Assembly (NCBI RefSeq): GCF_003075075.1
Contig: NZ_QCYM01000002.1
Span: 186,001 to 250,000 of the forward strand
Source of the DNA: Labrenzia sp. 011
Lineage (GTDB): Bacteria > Pseudomonadota > Alphaproteobacteria > Rhizobiales > Stappiaceae
DNA length: 64,000 nt
Direction: 5' to 3'
This document shows positions 63,832 to 64,000 of this stretch, piece after piece. Position 1 is the first letter of the stretch, and each line of letters begins with the position of its first letter. The notes under the pieces are model-generated. The model did no database searches, had not been told where the DNA came from, and saw nothing but the letters and a program-made list of their open reading frames with translations. The translations under genes and the position numbers were made by a program.

Positions 63832-64000
63832 TTAGCGTTCGGACCGGGTCTGCGCCTCGACGCTTGCCAGTGCCGACATGTTGACCACCCCGCGCGACGT
63901 CACAGACGGCGTCAGGATATGGGCCGGCTTTGCCGTGCCCAGCATGATCGGACCGACATGCAGGGCCTGGGTCGAGACCTTGAGCAGGTTATGGGCGATG
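63832..64000 (-). CDS. maeB: NADP-dependent malic enzyme, C-terminal end (gene continues beyond window)
   Basis: The minus strand is open from the window edge to TAA at 63834-63832 and encodes 55 residues, beginning IAHNLLKVSTQALHVGP and containing MLGTAKPAHILTPSVTSRG and VVNMSALASVEAQ. This matches the C-terminal phosphotransacetylase-like domain of MaeB malic enzymes, which decarboxylate malate to pyruvate with NADP. A phosphate acetyltransferase is the alternative, but the ending VVNMSALAxVEAQ is more typical of MaeB. Confidence 0.75.
   Translation of the reverse strand, partial: IAHNLLKVSTQALHVGPIMLGTAKPAHILTPSVTSRGVVNMSALASVEAQTRSER

Overview
The window comes from a GC-rich (roughly 62% G+C by eye) alphaproteobacterium, most likely of the Hyphomicrobiales and perhaps close to the Roseibium/Labrenzia/Stappia group. 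The basis is family content: a rhizobial-style DnaA, a TIGR02301 protein, a NadQ-type NAD regulator with nadABC, BtaA/BtaB, a RibB with a degenerate RibA-like tail, DUF3095, SleB and split glyQ/glyS. It reads as ordinary chromosome. I see no prophage, integron, CRISPR array, intact insertion sequence, rRNA or convincing tRNA.

Layout. 1-3.8 kb: the end of an MFS transporter, then a copper-handling run (DUF2946-like protein, PCu(A)C chaperone, Sco), a 44-residue membrane peptide and the rRNA methylase TlyA. 3.9-5.8 kb (minus): a periplasmic sugar dehydrogenase translationally coupled to a di-haem cytochrome c. 6.0-10.3 kb: two methyltransferases, an HTH-RibB-RibA-like fusion and a small membrane protein. 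10.4-12.5 kb (minus): a dienelactone hydrolase-like protein and AroC. 12.8-19.7 kb: a GGDEF/EAL protein, DUF3095, a histidine phosphatase, FabI and a D-2-hydroxyacid dehydrogenase. 19.7-22.2 kb: a long AT-rich spacer with a perfect hairpin containing a DnaA box, then a DnaA that lacks the box VII arginine finger.

22.5-28.5 kb holds small genes (glyoxalase-related protein, TPR-methyltransferase, SRAP, Nudix, TIGR02301, LysE). 28.6-30.6 kb is the betaine-lipid operon btaA-btaB behind a probable PHO box. 30.7-36.8 kb: L,D-transpeptidase, dihydroorotase-like protein, YgfZ, HD hydrolase, tyrosine phosphatase and NadQ. 37.0-42.9 kb: a SleB cell-wall hydrolase, HupE, and nadA-nadB-nadC with an operator-like palindrome overlapping the promoter. 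43.2-55.2 kb: an MFS transporter, glyS, a second GGDEF/EAL protein, gltS, DUF2207, LemA, glyQ and a MATE exporter. 55.2-64 kb: an S49 protease, a PilZ protein, a uracil-DNA glycosylase, ETF-QO, a 1.3-kb gene-poor stretch with orphan terminators, a DEAD-box helicase, the remnant of a sugar dehydrogenase and the end of maeB.

The strongest points are the arginine-finger-less DnaA with the DnaA-box hairpin upstream of it, the inferred NadQ-nadABC circuit, the PHO box at btaAB, an internal Shine-Dalgarno/GTG inside the HTH-RibB fusion, a two-copy palindromic repeat, and the orphan terminators after ETF-QO. All functional calls are from reading sequence and remembered families; no search was run.
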